A stretch of 64,000 nt of DNA from Forficula auricularia (GCA_024734495.1 JALMQS010000816.1:7217171-7281170); one strand, 5' to 3'; shown: positions 1-11,966, numbered from the stretch's first letter. Notes: generated by a model not told the origin, from the letters alone. Program-made: numbers and translations.

Positions 1-87
1 AAATATGCTTACGTAATACTTCAACAGCCCAAAGATACATTTTATTTGTTTATTAGAAAATGTTATGCAGTAGGGTTGTTTTTACTA

Positions 88-580
88 GGGGGTGTAAATA
101 TGAAACCAGAATTTGCCCATAAATGGCTCTAGTTGTCAGTGGAGTGACTGTGAAACCGCTTTATTGGTGGTATTTTCTTGTTTTTACATTTACCAAAAAA
201 TTTAAACTCAAAACAATTCAAGTTTAATATTTACAAATACACATTTTTTCATTGCGTTGAACATGTGGAATTTTCTGCCTAAAAACTAGGATTTTCCGAC
301 AGCATTGATTTTCTGTTACCGTTTGAAGAAAACTGCTTGTCGAAGCATACAGTGTGCATGCTCTTGTTAAATCACAGTGCTTTGAGTGGCTCGATGATTG
401 GTTTGCCTCAAAAGAGCAACAGTTTTTTTGGCTAGGGATCGACAAATTGCCAGAGAGATTGGAAAAATGTATAGCTAGCAATGGGCAATACTTTAAATAA
501 AATATTTTTTATCATTTTCATACAATAAATGTGTATTTTCTATAAAAAAAATTTCGGTTTCATATTTACAGACCTGATAT
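88..580. mobile_element. Possible MITE
   Basis: TGTAAATATGAAACC near 95 is mirrored by GGTTTCATATTTACA near 557. No clear target duplication. Confidence 0.3.
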
Positions 581-786
581 TTTCATATTTGTTATATTGC
601 GGTTTTGAAATATACTATTTTAAATATACATGAAATATTTGGAATTATTAAAAAAAAACACATAGATTTTTTTTATCTATGACTTGACAAAATGCTTTTT
701 ATTATTATTATTATATTTCTATAATTATGTTTGAGGAAGCATTAAATTTTGCTATTATTTATTTTTTGTTATAAATTTTAAATATA

Positions 787-1276
787 CAGGGTGAGTCACG
801 GGAAATGGATGTTTTTCAGGAAACCATAACTCGGCGGATTTTTGAAAATATAATATTTTATTTTCATAAGAACAATCACTAAATTATGCCATTATTGAAT
901 GATATGAGCGAAAAAAAATATGTGTGACAAATGATGGCCATTTTCACGAACACAAATTAGAAGATTCAAAACACTGTACAGCGAATTTTATACAAAGACC
1001 TAGGGGCTTGACCCGTATAAAATTACGATATTCCAACAGTTGATAGAGCGAGATTATCAACAATGTCTCACTTTTTGCCAAATAATGCTTGAAATGTTTG
1101 AAGAAAATGATTTCGTCAAAATGGCCATCATTTGTCAGACATAATTTTTCGCTCATAAGCATTCAATAAATGGCATAGTTTAGTGATTATTTCTATGAAA
1201 ACAAAAATATTTTCTTTTGAAAAATCTCCAGAGTTATACTTTCCTGAAAAACATCCGTTTCCCGTGACTCACCCTG
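787..1276. mobile_element. Palindromic MITE with TA duplication
   Basis: Inverted ends CAGGGTGAGTCACGGGAAA flanked by TA on both sides; arms stay similar for about 130 bp. TA duplication fits Tc1/mariner-type elements. No transposase. Confidence 0.65.
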
Positions 1277-1278
1277 TA

Positions 1279-2024
1279 TTTTTATATTATATATATATAC
1301 CTAGCTAATATTTTATAGAAAACCGATTGTCTGTTTTCGTAATTTTATTTCTAAGTGTTTTTTTATCTTATTAGTAGTTATAACAAAAAATATAGTGTTA
1401 ACTTTTTCATTTCTACTATTGCTTCGATACTATATGAAAAATCAGCCTTTCCAAGACAAGCTACTTTGTTAATTCACAAGTATACCTACGCTATAAGTAA
1501 CATTGAAAAAAATATGTTAACGAGAATAAAAACTTTTATTCTACATACAAAATTCACAACATAGGGACGGAAAATTAATGATCTTTGGTATTTTATATAT
1601 ACTTGAACATAAAATCTGACTTCTATTTATTAAAAATCTACAAGAAGAGTGTTTAATACTTTAAAAGTAGTATATTGCTATCTAAATAGAAAATATTAGC
1701 AAAGTATGAAATTTTGTTAGAAAAGTGGATAAACACAGCCTCTTGGGACTTTTTTACATAGTCCTAAAATTCTAAAACTAAATATTATTATTTTTATAAC
1801 TAGATCTAATTTCTAAATCAGAAATTAATTAGGAATGGATGTAGGAAACACAAGTTTTGCTTATTAACAATAGATTACAAATTATAAGTATTAAGAAATG
1901 TAATACATGTCTAAAAATATCTAATTGATTAAAATAAACGATTCTAATGGGAGTAACAAAAAAAAGAAGATATTTAGGTTTTTTCGGGAAAAATTAAAAT
2001 ATTATGGTTTTTGATCCCTTAGAG
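1279..2024. other. AT-rich spacer, nothing recognised
   Basis: One chance frame of 69 codons (1355-1564) with no recognisable content; no splice or repeat structure seen. Confidence 0.5.
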
Positions 2025-2932
2025 CTGATTTATACGGGTAGGATTTTTAGTAGAGTACTGGGTAGAGTAGAGTAACTCTACCGGTAGAAACCCGGCAAAA
2101 ATCTCAGCAGAGTAGAGTTTGCACTAGATTACCCTCTACATCTACATCTCGAAACACTCTACTAGCCAAAGGCGGCGTTAGGCGTGGGGGACGTGGGCCA
2201 CCGCCTACGCCCTCAAGGTCCCAGGAGCCTCGCGCAGCGCAAATACGTGTAACTCGGACGCAACGTAAAAATTAAAAATTTATTCATTATAAAACGATAA
2301 ATATATTGACATACCAAATTTGTTTTCTTTAGGCTAGCAACAACATTTTCTAACCACCCGGACCCCGGACGAAAAGTTTATTTTTTTTTGTTCACCTTTG
2401 TTAAAAAAAAAGAAATTTCCCAAAACCCCCAACCCAAATTTTTTTCTCTCTATGTAAAATTGCGCCACCATGGAAGGGGGGGCCTCGCAAAATTGACCTC
2501 GCCCACATAAAATTTTGGTCTTGCGTACCCGTGTAAACTCAACCTTTTCAGTAGAATAGAGTGACTGGTTAAGTTCAGTTTAGTCCAACACGTCGTGCAA
2601 AACATTTGTTGTACCTTTGCTTTTTGTTAAATAATTTTTATCTATTTTTAGATAATTTTTTAATATTTTAAATAACAAACAGTTCAACTCGTAATTTTAT
2701 ACGGTAAAAACGAATGTTTATGGAATTTAAGTAGCAAGTGTTACAGGAATGAAAAACATGAGACAATGTGAAATTATCGAAAATCTTGGAAAAAATGGCT
2801 TTAGTGTGGGTGAATTTAGACAAAAGATTAAAAATTTGTGAATTGTTCCAAAACCATTTTTGGTAGAGTATTGAGGAGATTATACTCTACGCTCTACTCT
2901 ACTCTACTAAAAACTCTACACGTGTAAATCAG
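2025..2932. mobile_element. Foldback element with GAGTAGAGTA-rich ends
   Basis: Ends CTGATTTATACGGGTAG and, inverted, CTGATTTACACGTGTAG, both followed by TTTTTAGTAGAGTA. Subterminal runs of GTAGA are dense (2035-2125, 2860-2915). Interior non-coding. Confidence 0.55.
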
Positions 2933-3776
2933 GGTTTATGGATTTGCACAAAAATTGGATAAAACCACAAAAAAAAAAAAATTGTAATCTCAAATTTCAC
3001 ATCTCGAAAATAATAAAGCAACTCTTGTAATAAATTTTTGAGATACGAAAAACTAAACAAACAATTCTTTTTTTAAATTTTTTTTCTTAGATTATATTAA
3101 GAAATCTTTTTTTTTTTTTTTTAATAAAATTAATAAATTTAATTTTTATTTCAAGAAGTTAATTATTAATTAGTTGAATTATAATTAGGTCGAATAGAGA
3201 AGATACAATTTTGGATAAAAATTTTTTTGATAACTGATAAAATTTAAGATTAAAAATAACTCATAGAATTAATGTTATAATTATTATATTTGACTTGGCA
3301 ACTAAGTTTCCGTCGTTTTTTTTTAAAGATTTTTAGTTAAAAAAACGGCCGGATTTTAGTTCCAAACCTAATAAATGGAAGATGATAAAAAGCATAAGTA
3401 TGCTATGCATTAAGTAGCAGGAGTAACGCAATGTCACATCTGGGCACTTAAATTTTAAATGCAAAGTTGCAAACGAGCCTACTAGAATAGATATTCAACC
3501 AAAAACAAGGAGAATGAATTCCAATGAATCTGATGTACAAATTCCAATGAATCTGATGTACAATTATTCTGATGTGTTTTAAGGCTGGAAACATAGTAGA
3601 GCGGAAATTTAAAGAAAATTTGTTCGAGCTATAGATCTAAAATTTATATTTTTGAACCTCACTCCATTTTGGATAGTTGATTTTTGAAAATTAATAGTTT
3701 ACAAGAATCCTACAGACTTACTATACAAAATTTAACTGAGAAAGGGCTTAGTATTTTATATTTTTTGACCATTTTA
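2933..3776. other. AT-rich spacer
   Basis: Homopolymer A/T runs, a 26-bp duplication (TCCAATGAATCTGATGTACA at 3520 and 3543). Otherwise nothing. Confidence 0.5.
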
Positions 3777-4379
3777 CAGTGGGTGGCCAAATTATTATAC
3801 TAATTTGAAAAATTATATCTTTCATACGTTTTTAAGGGTTTAGCTTACTATTAAACTCATAATATCGTGTGCCGGTCGCGAATTCGCGATATAAATTTCA
3901 ATATATTTTGTGAATCGGCAACAGCATTTTTTTCCTTTTTATAATAATTTTAATTGTTTAAGGGTGATATTTGGCAAGGCAGATGGGTAACGAGTCAACG
4001 GCGGCTTCTGAGGCTTTTTTTTATTATAAGAACGTGCCTATTAACAATAGACCAATGTGCAGTGGAATATTGGGAAAAACAATTATACAACAATAAATTT
4101 AAATTGACATGTTTTCATATTTAGGCCGAATGGCTTTTAGCTTCAGGTGTCCATAAGATGTCAATTGAATTTATGGAATTTCTTCCGAAATTTGCCAAGA
4201 GAAATCTTGAGAATATTTTTAGAAGTAAGGCGTTTTCAAATATATTACCACGCCCTCTAATTACGAATGGACCAATAAGAAGTTATTGGAAAATTTGGAC
4301 TCCACAAGCAGGTTTGAGCAAGTAGAAATGAGAGAGATCAGTCAGTCACAGTTCGGGGTTGAATCCAAGTTGAGTTGAG

Positions 4380-4730
4380 TTAAGTCAGTGAGTGAGTGCA
4401 GAGATGTACAACCCCCCTATACAAAATAAAACCATGATATAAAAAGTAAATGCGTTCTTTTTCAACCCTTGCCTAGAGATAGCGAACTTTTTCATCCACA
4501 GGACACACAAACCTCTAGCAACGGCGTGCGAGACAGAGAATCCACGACTTCGAGGGCTTCTCGTTACCATTAGCGGACAATTATAATCCTTCGGGACTAT
4601 AATACGGCCCGCTATGAATAAACAAATAATTTTGTTTGCAGCCAACAGCACAGGTCGCGACATAATTTGGTTCGCAGCAGAGGGATAACCTTCCTTGGTC
4701 GCAACATAATTTGGCGGCCACCGGTGGGAT
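4380..4730 (+). repeat. Possible LTR fragment inside the Tc1 relic
   Basis: GC-richer than its surroundings, with CTATAATACGGCCCGCTATG and AATAAACAAATAA, then CAACATAATTTGGCGGCCACC, which resembles the junction between a Gypsy-type 5' LTR and its primer-binding site. No internal retroelement domain and no matching second LTR. Confidence 0.25.
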
Positions 4731-4844
4731 TGGTCGCAACAATCGTTTCAATTGTTATCTTTATAAGTTTATTAGCTTAAGACAATACAAGTTCAATAAT
4801 ACAAATACAATTCAAAATACAATTTCACTATTTAGTGAATCCTC

Positions 4845-5062
4845 CCTTTCGATCAATCTCATTTTGTTTGTGCTGCGACAATGCTGGCTGGCAATGCATT
4901 TTTTGGCTATTTCTTAAAGTTCAAGTGTATTGTGGCATGCTTTAATATAATTTTCTATCAAGTCCCTTTTGTTAGTAATTATTTTATCTTTGGAAATTTA
5001 ATTTTTTAGGGCCGCCCATACATTTTCGATCGGGTTGAGGTCTGGCGAGTTGCCAGGACAGT
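4845..5062 (-). pseudogene. Tc1 transposase C-terminal relic
   Basis: Minus strand CPGNSPDLNPIENVWAAL is the conserved Tc1 segment W-P-x-x-S-P-D-L-N-P-I-E-N-x-W, which holds the catalytic Glu of the DD34E triad. It continues after in-frame stops as DLIENYIKACHNTLEL and IAKKCIASQHCRSTNK, matching the family's C-terminal helix region. N-terminal two-thirds missing. Confidence 0.65.
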
Positions 5063-5246
5063 ACAAAAGGGTTATTAAACTAGATTACTACTAGATTTTT
5101 TAAAAAGTTTGAATAAAATAAATTTACTTGACAAAAATCATTTGAGTATAATAATTTGGCCACCCACTGCAGGTGAAATTTATAGTATCATAGGAGTCCA
5201 CAGATAGTGTACAAAATTTTATTCAGATAGGTTCAAAGGTCTAGAG

Positions 5247-5596
5247 GAGCGGTCGGGGAACCGGGGTAAATTACCCCACATCGGGTAACAATGAAATTAT
5301 CGGGGGTAATAAGGACATTTTTAAAATTTTCTATTTTATAAACTATTATAGTATTTTTACTTTGATAGCTTTTCCAGGAATTAAAAATCGTAAAATTAAT
5401 AAAAGTTAAAAAAAACATGTTAATATTTACAATTTTTATTTACTTACAGATAGTTTTCATGTAAATTCCAATTAATTAAATAAATAATAAATAATGTACA
5501 TTTATCTTGTTTTTTTTGCTTTTCACAATGTAGGGATAACAGTGACCTAGGCAAAAATATTTTGGGGTTATGGCTAAAAAGGTTCCCCGACCTCTG
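5247..5596. mobile_element. hAT-type MITE
   Basis: Ends GGTCGGGGAACC and GGTTCCCCGACC, flanked by the perfect 8-bp duplication GTCTAGAG (5239-5246, 5597-5604). The short frame inside is chance. Confidence 0.68.
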
Positions 5597-6227
5597 GTCT
5601 AGAGTTTTTATTTTTGAACCCCCCCCCCCCCCTCTGTTTTTACATGCTCAACGAAATTTTCTGTCCTCTTTGTTTCAAGCCTAATACGAAAAAGAACTGA
5701 GCGTAAACAGTCTCATTACATTTCTTGCTCGTTAGAATTCACATCCATATACTTAATCATAGACTTAAGAGTATTTAAAATTCACTATTTTAGGAACTCA
5801 AGAAATAAGCTCCGTTAAAAACAAAATTTATAATATAAATCAATAAGTATATATTTAAAATGTGATGTTTAATATTTAAAAGAATATGTGAAATAAATAC
5901 AAATATTAAATATTCTTTATAAAATTTAACATAATATTTATATCTATATCTATTAGAAAACATAGAGAGTCGAAGAAGAATCAGGGAATATATTATAAAT
6001 AATAATATTAATCAAAGGAAAGCGGAAGATTTCTTAATCAGAGGTCATTTGAAAGAATAGGATTTGTAGGTATATACGTAGAAGTAAAAGGGAAGGAAAT
6101 AGATATGCATTGAAAAAGGGTGATGCGAATATTATGGACACACGCACATACACACACACATAGATGTGTGAGTGTGTTAATCACTTGTGAGTTTATCACT
6201 TGTTGTCACTTGAGATTAAAGGAAGGA

Positions 6228-6338
6228 TCACAGCTTGGTATGTTTGACACTGTCAGTCCAATAATTTTGAATAGTCATTGCCTCGAGACTATTTAGAAAG
6301 GAATCGTTGTCCAAGCTATACATCTCTTCACTGTTCTC
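6228..6338 (-). CDS. Terminal exon of single-pass membrane protein gene
   Basis: Last of four exons read on the minus strand. The acceptor is a pyrimidine tract ending TTTTTCAG; the exon runs in phase 0 for 36 codons to a TGA. It encodes the distal cytoplasmic tail, starting ENSEEMYSLDNDSF and ending SVKHTKL. The tail is acidic and tyrosine-bearing, without a recognised catalytic domain. The final Thr-Lys-Leu fits the class I PDZ-ligand pattern (S/T-x-hydrophobic), which suggests anchoring to a scaffold protein; that is inference. With the exons at 7633, 11087 and 15659 it gives about 292 residues of one reading frame with matching phases. I do not recognise the family; a cadherin-like or other adhesion receptor is possible but unproved. 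Confidence 0.72.
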   Translation of the reverse strand, partial: ENSEEMYSLDNDSFLNSLEAMTIQNYWTDSVKHTKL

Positions 6339-6660
6339 CTGAAAAAGAAAAAAGAAATATATATCTACCCTTATTAAACAAGCAAAAATTGTATATATAT
6401 TTATATATTTGTATCTTAATTCTATTTTGAAAACGGCTCTACCGATTTTGATGAAACCAACAAGTTTTGAGGATGAGAAAATGATCTGGCTAGGTCTGGA
6501 CCTCGACACATTTCAGCTTAATTAATCTTTTCTTAATTAAAGTTTATTATATTTATTTATAGATGAAAATCTCAATGAAAAAGTTTGTTTACATTTATTT
6601 ATTAATTGTTTTTTTAATTTTATAAAACCCACTAATTGGTCATAACAAATATTATTAAAA

Positions 6661-6760
6661 CTAGCTGCAAGGCCCGCCTTCGGCGGCCCTCTTGCCAGCC
6701 AGGAGACACGCCCCCTGGACCCCCAGCCCTCGAACCCCCTCCCCCCCCCCAAATGCAAAA
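6661..6760 (-). mobile_element. Helitron 3' end, truncated
   Basis: Minus strand ends GCCGCCGAAGGCGGGC, CTTGCAG, CTAG then T; same terminus as the 58.6-kb Helitron. It is followed inward by a C-rich segment (plus strand 6710-6750). A 5' TC end was not found, so the copy is partial. Overlapping frames on both strands are products of the C-run. Confidence 0.48.
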
Positions 6761-6889
6761 AATCTCATTCTTTGGCGATTTTTCGCTTATAACTCGAAAA
6801 CTATCAACTTTTCGTAAATAACCTTCCTTTTCAAAATAAAATTTCATAAAATTTCCTAGAAATTTCCTTATTTAGGTTTTTTTCTCCGA

Positions 6890-7500
6890 GCAACCGTTCG
6901 GGCTCAAGCGCAAAATCCGAATTTTCTACCTCGGCAACCCCTCCGGATCACCCAAAAACTAACACTTTTTTCGATATTTTTACATTTGACCATGAATGAG
7001 CACGTTTTCGACAAAGACTACTCTATACATTATTTAAATAGATTAAAATTTCTACAATTAAAACAAAGTTTCATCTTAATTGGGTAATGGTAATCCGTTA
7101 CGCAATGAGGTTGGAGTTTTGAAAAACTGCAATTTTTTGCAAAAAATCGCAATTTTTCTTTTATAAAATGAAAACCATTCATCCTAGAAACTTGATTCCT
7201 ATGTCATTCTCTAGGGAATTTTGTTGACTTGAACGTTTACTCTTATCACTTTTTTGTTAAAACTCTTAGATTTATTAATATCGAGTATTTTCCATGACAG
7301 AAAATGATCTATTTTTTCAAAAAATCACAGTTTTTCTTTCATAAAATGAAAACCACTTATCTAAGAATCTTGATTTTTGTCTCATTCTCTAGAAAATTCT
7401 ATTGACTTGAACGTTTACTTGGACCACTTTATTTATACAAGTCTTAGATTTATAGATATCCAGAATTTTCCATGACACTTTTGAGAATTCGGATCATATC
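6890..7500. repeat. Fragment of the 12-15 kb foldback family
   Basis: Shares TTTGACCATGAATGAGCACG, ACTCTATACATT and TTCATCTTAATTGGGTAATG with 12160-12720 and 14400-14520; includes internal duplication of TAAAATGAAAACCA segments. Confidence 0.45.
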
Positions 7501-7632
7501 CTGATATACCAAATATAATAATTATTATTATAATCAGCTCATTATTTATAATCAAAATAGAATACTCAAATTGAAGTTTATTTTCACTTTTGCCTCTCAT
7601 TTTGATATTTAAAAAAATGTAAATATTCTTAC

Positions 7633-7857
7633 CCTTAGTGTAGTATCATCAATATAACCACTGGAATCTGGATTACTACATTTATCATTAAGAGTATGCG
7701 GTTGATTGAGATATCTTCGTCGATATAATACTATACTTGCAGCGACTATAAGAGCAGCGGTTGCAGCTAATCCGACAGCTATTCCTGCAATTTCTGCGGC
7801 ACCAAGTTGCCTCTCATCTGGAAACCCCTCTGCGGCTGCAACAGCTGCTGCGGTTTC
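7633..7857 (-). CDS. Transmembrane exon of the same membrane protein gene
   Basis: 75 codons, phase 0 at both ends, acceptor TTTTAG and donor GGGTAAG. The exon opens with an Ala-rich juxtamembrane stretch (ETAAAVAAAEGFPDERQLG), then about 22 hydrophobic residues rich in Ala, Ile, Val and Leu, then the basic stop-transfer LYRRRYL. The positive residues on the C-terminal side predict a type I orientation with the tail inside. The cytoplasmic part continues as NQPHTLNDKCSNPDSSGYID, a Tyr-Ile-Asp-Asp motif, and TTLR before the splice into the terminal exon. One helix and no signal peptide in this part means an N-terminal signal should lie in unseen upstream exons. Confidence 0.78.
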
Positions 7858-8241
7858 CTAAAATCATTAAATAAATAAATAAATGAATTATCTAAAATAA
7901 AAGAAAATTAACAATGTTCACTTTTTATTTATTACTTTTTTATATCATCAACATCATCCTAAGATTCTCTCCACGTGAAAGAATTCTCTCTATTAACTAC
8001 AAATTTGGCCGTTATGAGTTTAACAGATGGCAGCACTTGATGGCAACGCCTGTATTTAGACAACCAGAACAGACGCTAGCACTGTGAATGATCAGATGAG
8101 CCTTCCAATACATTTATTTATAATTTAATATATATAATATGTACTCAAAATAAGCAAAATATGCGTTAAAATTTGATTAGTACTACTAAGTTACAAAAAC
8201 AAAATTTGAAGATTAGGATTTTGTATGGTTTTACATTCATT

Positions 8242-8846
8242 TAGGAGGTTCGGGACAGTTTATCATTTTTATAAGAAAATTCTCAAATTTTTACCATCGA
8301 ATCAGTCATGTATTAAATATTTATTCCCGAAATCTGAAGTTGATCATCTCTCCCATTATCGAGAAATAAATTATTGAAAATTGTCCTTTTAACATGGAAG
8401 TAAATGGGCCGAGCTTTTAAAAGGGCTATAACTTCTATACAAATTATACCATTTTCAACAAATTTATACAGAACAATAATTAAACTTTAATGAATCGAAT
8501 GATACATTTTTCAATAGATTTGACAGTCTAGTTAATTAGTTATTCATAAATGAGAAAATAAAAAGTTATTTGCAGCCAACAGAATATAACAAATGGACTA
8601 GTGTCGAATTCCAACTTTATTTCTTGAAATCGTTTTTGTGTTAAATAAATATTTTTATAATGAGAAAAAATTCATCTCAATATTCTTTTTATTAATATTA
8701 TCAAAACAAAGATTTTTATTCGAAATTAACCTCGTTATTAACAATATTTATTAAAAAATTTAGTATACAGAAGTTGTCACTCTGCAGAAATACAAAAGAT
8801 TTTTTCGAAGGTCAACCAGATAGATAAACTGTCCCGAACTCCACTA
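8242..8846. mobile_element. MITE family A, copy 1
   Basis: Ends GTTCGGGACAGTTTATC and GATAAACTGTCCCGAAC. About 600 bp, non-coding; the whole length matches 23391-23983 in opposite orientation. Confidence 0.62.
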
Positions 8847-9455
8847 AGTTTATTTTATATCTTGCTGTAGCAACTTACTATCAAATTTTGTTAATTTTTA
8901 TTTTTTCAAATAAACTAATTTTGTAGATTTTTATATTTAAACTAAAACTAAATTTAATTAGTTACTTTGAGGTTTTCTGTTTTGCTCCTTTATTCCTTTC
9001 TTACGTGATATTATTTATTTATTTTTTTGTAAATCCTAAGATAATTTACTAATTCTTAATTTTAAAGACAAAAAGAGAAAAAATAAATAAAATAAAATAA
9101 TTTGTAACCAAAAATAATGTGTGTGTTTAAATTAATTTAAGATGAATATATGCTTATTTAAATGTATATGATACATTTTCCCCACCGCAAAATAACATTT
9201 TTTTTTCAATTTGAAATTTTTTTCTGGAAAATGTGGCTAATATGGTTCTAAAACTGAAATAAATAAAAATAAAACACAAATACTTAGCACCTAGGTCGAG
9301 CCCATTAATAAATATAGTCAAATTTTTAAATTAGATTTTAAAGACATTAAATAGCTCGAAGAAAATAATATATTCATAATTTTGAATAAAAAAAAAATAT
9401 TGTCAACTTCTCTATATTATCGATTAACGATTATCAAATTCTTTAATATAAAAAC

Positions 9456-9722
9456 TACACAAAGAGAAATAAAGAGGTTGTCCTCTGCTTGATGCAAATA
9501 AACATACACACATATATCGAGATGATATATCTGTATATATGTATTATTTATTTGTTTGAGACTATAGTTTCGAAGACTTGGTCTTCATCATCAGTCTTTT
9601 TTAATTATAAATGTTGTTTTTCATGGAGTCAAAACCGTATGGATATTGAAAATTCGGTGTTCCTTCACTGGTGGTCAGTTTAGAATCAAGCAGAGGACAA
9701 CCTCTTTGTTTCTCTTTGTGAA
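9456..9722. mobile_element. Palindromic hammerhead element, 9.6 kb
   Basis: Ends CACAAAGAGAAA and TTTCTCTTTGTG with GAGGTTGTCCTCTGCTTGAT mirrored at about 9480 and 9690. Inside, the minus strand has CTGATGA, T, GAAGAC-CAA-GTCTTC, GAA, then ACT-AT-AGT as stem III (9559-9595). The short frame on the plus strand is chance. Confidence 0.5.
9559..9595 (-). ncRNA. Hammerhead-like ribozyme motif
   Basis: Perfect 6-bp stem II GAAGAC/GTCTTC, CTGATGA core, one extra T before stem II, GAA, palindromic ACTATAGT as stem III. Stem I is only about 2 bp. Confidence 0.42.
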
Positions 9723-9939
9723 TCAACAACTCTGCTACTTTCGGCAAAACAAAAACTTTTCAATAAAAACTACATATTCTATTAATCATTCCAAATAATA
9801 AAATAATACCAAAAAAGTCTAGTAATTTTAACAATAAAAATAAAGTAAAAAATGAATAACATATAGTTACTATAAATTAATAATATTATAACAAACTATG
9901 CTTATAATAATCGGCTTTTGCGACAACGCCGAGGTGATT

Positions 9940-10150
9940 TTTTTTAATTTACAACCCCACTAATAGTTCATGACAAATACAATTGATTAAAATTAGGAAA
10001 TTTATGGTAAATTATTAATTTAAAATCCACTAATAGTTAATGAAAAATAAAATTTATTAAAATAAGGAAATTTAAATTATTATTTTAAAACCCACTACCT
10101 AATAAATAGTTCATTAAAATTAGGAAATTTAAATTATTAATTTAAAACAC
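9940..10150. repeat. ~65-bp AT-rich minisatellite beside Helitron end
   Basis: Repeats of CCACTAATAGTTxATGAxAAATA and AAATTAGGAAATTTAAATTA. A single related unit (CCCACTAATTGGTCATAAC) lies beside the Helitron end at 6630. Confidence 0.5.
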
Positions 10151-10202
10151 ACTATAGGAGCCCAGCGGGCTGATGCCCACCAAAGGCGGGCTTCGCATCT
10201 AG
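10150..10202 (+). mobile_element. Helitron-like 3' end on plus strand
   Basis: GCCCACC-AAA-GGCGGGC hairpin, TTCGCAT, CTAG, then T at 10203. Upstream (9940-10150) are about three copies of a 65-bp unit containing CCCACTAATAGTTCATGA and ATTAGGAAATTTA. No 5' end resolved. Confidence 0.42.
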
Positions 10203-11086
10203 TAATAATAATAAAATTTGTTTAAGATTCGAAGCTTAATCTTTGGAGTTAGTAGATTAAAATACTTTAATGAATCAAAGATTTTGAGTATTTTTTCCTT
10301 TGGAAACTAGAGTAAACTCCAGAGGGGATGAATCTCTCTGACACGCAATATAAAAAAGTACTCTCTACACTGAAAAAACAATTTCTTTATAATAAATATA
10401 TTGATAGAGTTGAGCATTCTTATTTATTCCAAAGATATTTTATTAATTATTAATAATCAAGATTTATCAAAATCATTCCAAATATATGACCAAAATTTTT
10501 AGGTATTTAATCAAATATATTATATACTTGAGTGATCTATTTTATTCTATTAGATATCTCTTAATATCAAATTTATGTCTTATTTACTTCTAATGAAACC
10601 TCTTATTATATCTAAACGAATGTTTTTTTTTATCATAAAACGACTTAGATTTTATGCAAATAGTGATTTATTAATATTGAAAAAAAATTTAACTATTCCA
10701 CTATTTTACTCAAATTACAATATTTTCATAATTTACTTATTGGTGCTTGGTTCAAATAGCGACATCTTAATTATTAATATATCTAGAGTTGCTCCAAAAA
10801 TATGAGAATACTTAAAATATGATTTATTCATATTGAACAGAGATCGATTTCGCCATAATTAATTTCACCATCTATTCATATCAAATATAATTTCTTAACT
10901 ATAAATATATCGTTTTTTCAGTGAAGTAAAATTCTAGATTTTGACCTAAAAATGTAAATTCTTTTTCTCTTAAAATACATTATTTCATAAAAAACTAATA
11001 TATTTTATGATTTCATAAAATATACTAGATAATAAATCCTCATAATTAGAAATTTCAAATTAATGGGTATTTTTTTCATTATTTAC
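10203..11086. other. Intron DNA, nothing recognised
   Basis: AT-rich; a short match (GAGGGGATGAATC, 10322) to the sequence after the 52-kb LINE tail. The 76-codon frame at 10575 is low-complexity chance. Confidence 0.45.
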
Positions 11087-11410
11087 CTGAGGACGCCGTT
11101 GACTGGCTTGTATTTCAGCGTCAATTTCCTCAAGCAAGGTGAGGTTCGTCCTTGCAGTGGGTGGCATATCTGTGGAATTATAATCCTCCCCAAAAGTGAT
11201 CTCCCTTTGTCTTGGTAAGGTCTTCGGGAGTCTTGCGCTGATGGTCAGGTTAACGCCTTCCTCTGACGAACTGCTTAATGATGGTTCTTTGTCCGCCGAT
11301 TGCGATTTATTAGACGGTGTGGACGAGTCGTTTCCTTGGACCAAACTGGGTCCAGATGCAGTAGGATCCTTCGCCCACGTCCGGGTCGTCTTCTTGATTG
11401 GTTCTCCCAA
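11087..11410 (-). CDS. Extracellular stalk exon of the membrane protein gene
   Basis: 108 codons, phase 0 at both ends; acceptor TTACTTAAAG, donor CAGGTAAAT. The sequence is low-complexity and polar: Ser, Thr, Pro and acidic residues dominate (for example SADKEPSLSSSSEEGVNLT). Five N-x-S/T sequons are visible (NDS, NKS, NLT, NST, NLT), so it is probably a glycosylated, unstructured stalk just outside the membrane. The last third (LLEEIDAEIQASQRRPQ) may be a short helix. No cysteines or folded domain are seen. The exon's higher GC than its flanks and an uninterrupted frame across its whole length support coding. A shadow frame on the plus strand is ignored. Confidence 0.72.
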
Positions 11411-11633
11411 CTTTAAGTAAAGTAGAACATTTTTATTAATCATTATGATATCATACTTATTCAAAGAAAAATACAATATTCAAAGGTACATTAAAATTAT
11501 ATTTAGCGAGTTGAATTATTTATCAATTTTAATAATCAGGTTTTATTGAATTATAAGAAAAATCTGGCGTGGTTTAAATAACTCATTAACACTGGTCGAC
11601 AAAAATTTGTTGCCGTAAACCTAACAATGAATT

Positions 11634-11966
11634 ATAATTGAAAGTAATGGAAGGCAGCCCAGAGGTAGTGAGGAAAGAAAAAATTAACACATATAAAATA
11701 AGGTGTAATTTATTGGAATCCTTCCTCCTTTCCTTTCAAACCGACGTTTCGGAGGATTTTTCCCTCCTTCTTCAGGGTTTCAAAGGGTCAATGAATGAAA
11801 CAAATAAAATGTTTCCCTCTTCTCTCCACAGTAGTGTTCAAAAACTTTCTTCATTTGTAACAAAAGCCATAGAAAGACAAAAAATTTTTTTCCCTTCTTT
11901 TCTTAATTAGATTACTTTCAATTAAAATTTCTACCAGTCCGTCTCTCTCCAGAGAAAATTTCGTTG
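11634..11966 (-). mobile_element. Hammerhead-bearing short interspersed element, copy 1
   Basis: 333-bp insertion flanked by perfect 13-bp direct repeats CTAACAATGAATT (11621-11633 and 11967-11979). It carries a hammerhead-like motif on the minus strand (about 11736-11780) and inverted segments (AATTGAAAGTAAT near one end, ATTACTTTCAATT at 11910). No protein. The same family recurs at 25143-25479. A variable-length target duplication fits a retro-copied element such as a Penelope-like terminal repeat or retrozyme. Confidence 0.6.
11736..11780 (-). ncRNA. Hammerhead-like ribozyme motif
   Basis: Minus strand: AAACC, CTGAAGA, A, GGAGG loop CCTCC, GAA, ACGT, C, GGTTT. Core bases match CTGANGA and GAAA; stem I (AAACC/GGTTT) and stem II (GGAGG/CCTCC) pair perfectly; stem III is the ACGT palindrome of minimal type I hammerheads. 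One extra A precedes stem II. Confidence 0.5.

Larger units (their letters stand above)
3777..5169 (-). mobile_element. Tc1-type transposon, decayed
   Basis: Inverted ends CAGTGGGTGGCCAAATTATT with TA on the left side. It holds a transposase relic (4845-5062) and a later insertion at about 4300-4800. Confidence 0.65.

Noticed and set aside
944..1162. 72-codon minus frame
   Set aside because: It lies within a palindromic MITE and has no recognisable content.
6537..6847. Gly/Pro-rich frames on both strands around 6.6-6.8 kb
   Set aside because: They come from a C-run next to a Helitron end; frames on opposite strands overlap and none has family features.
11638..11910. 90-codon plus frame
   Set aside because: It reads through the hammerhead element antisense to the ribozyme motif; a similar chance frame occurs in the 25.3-kb copy.
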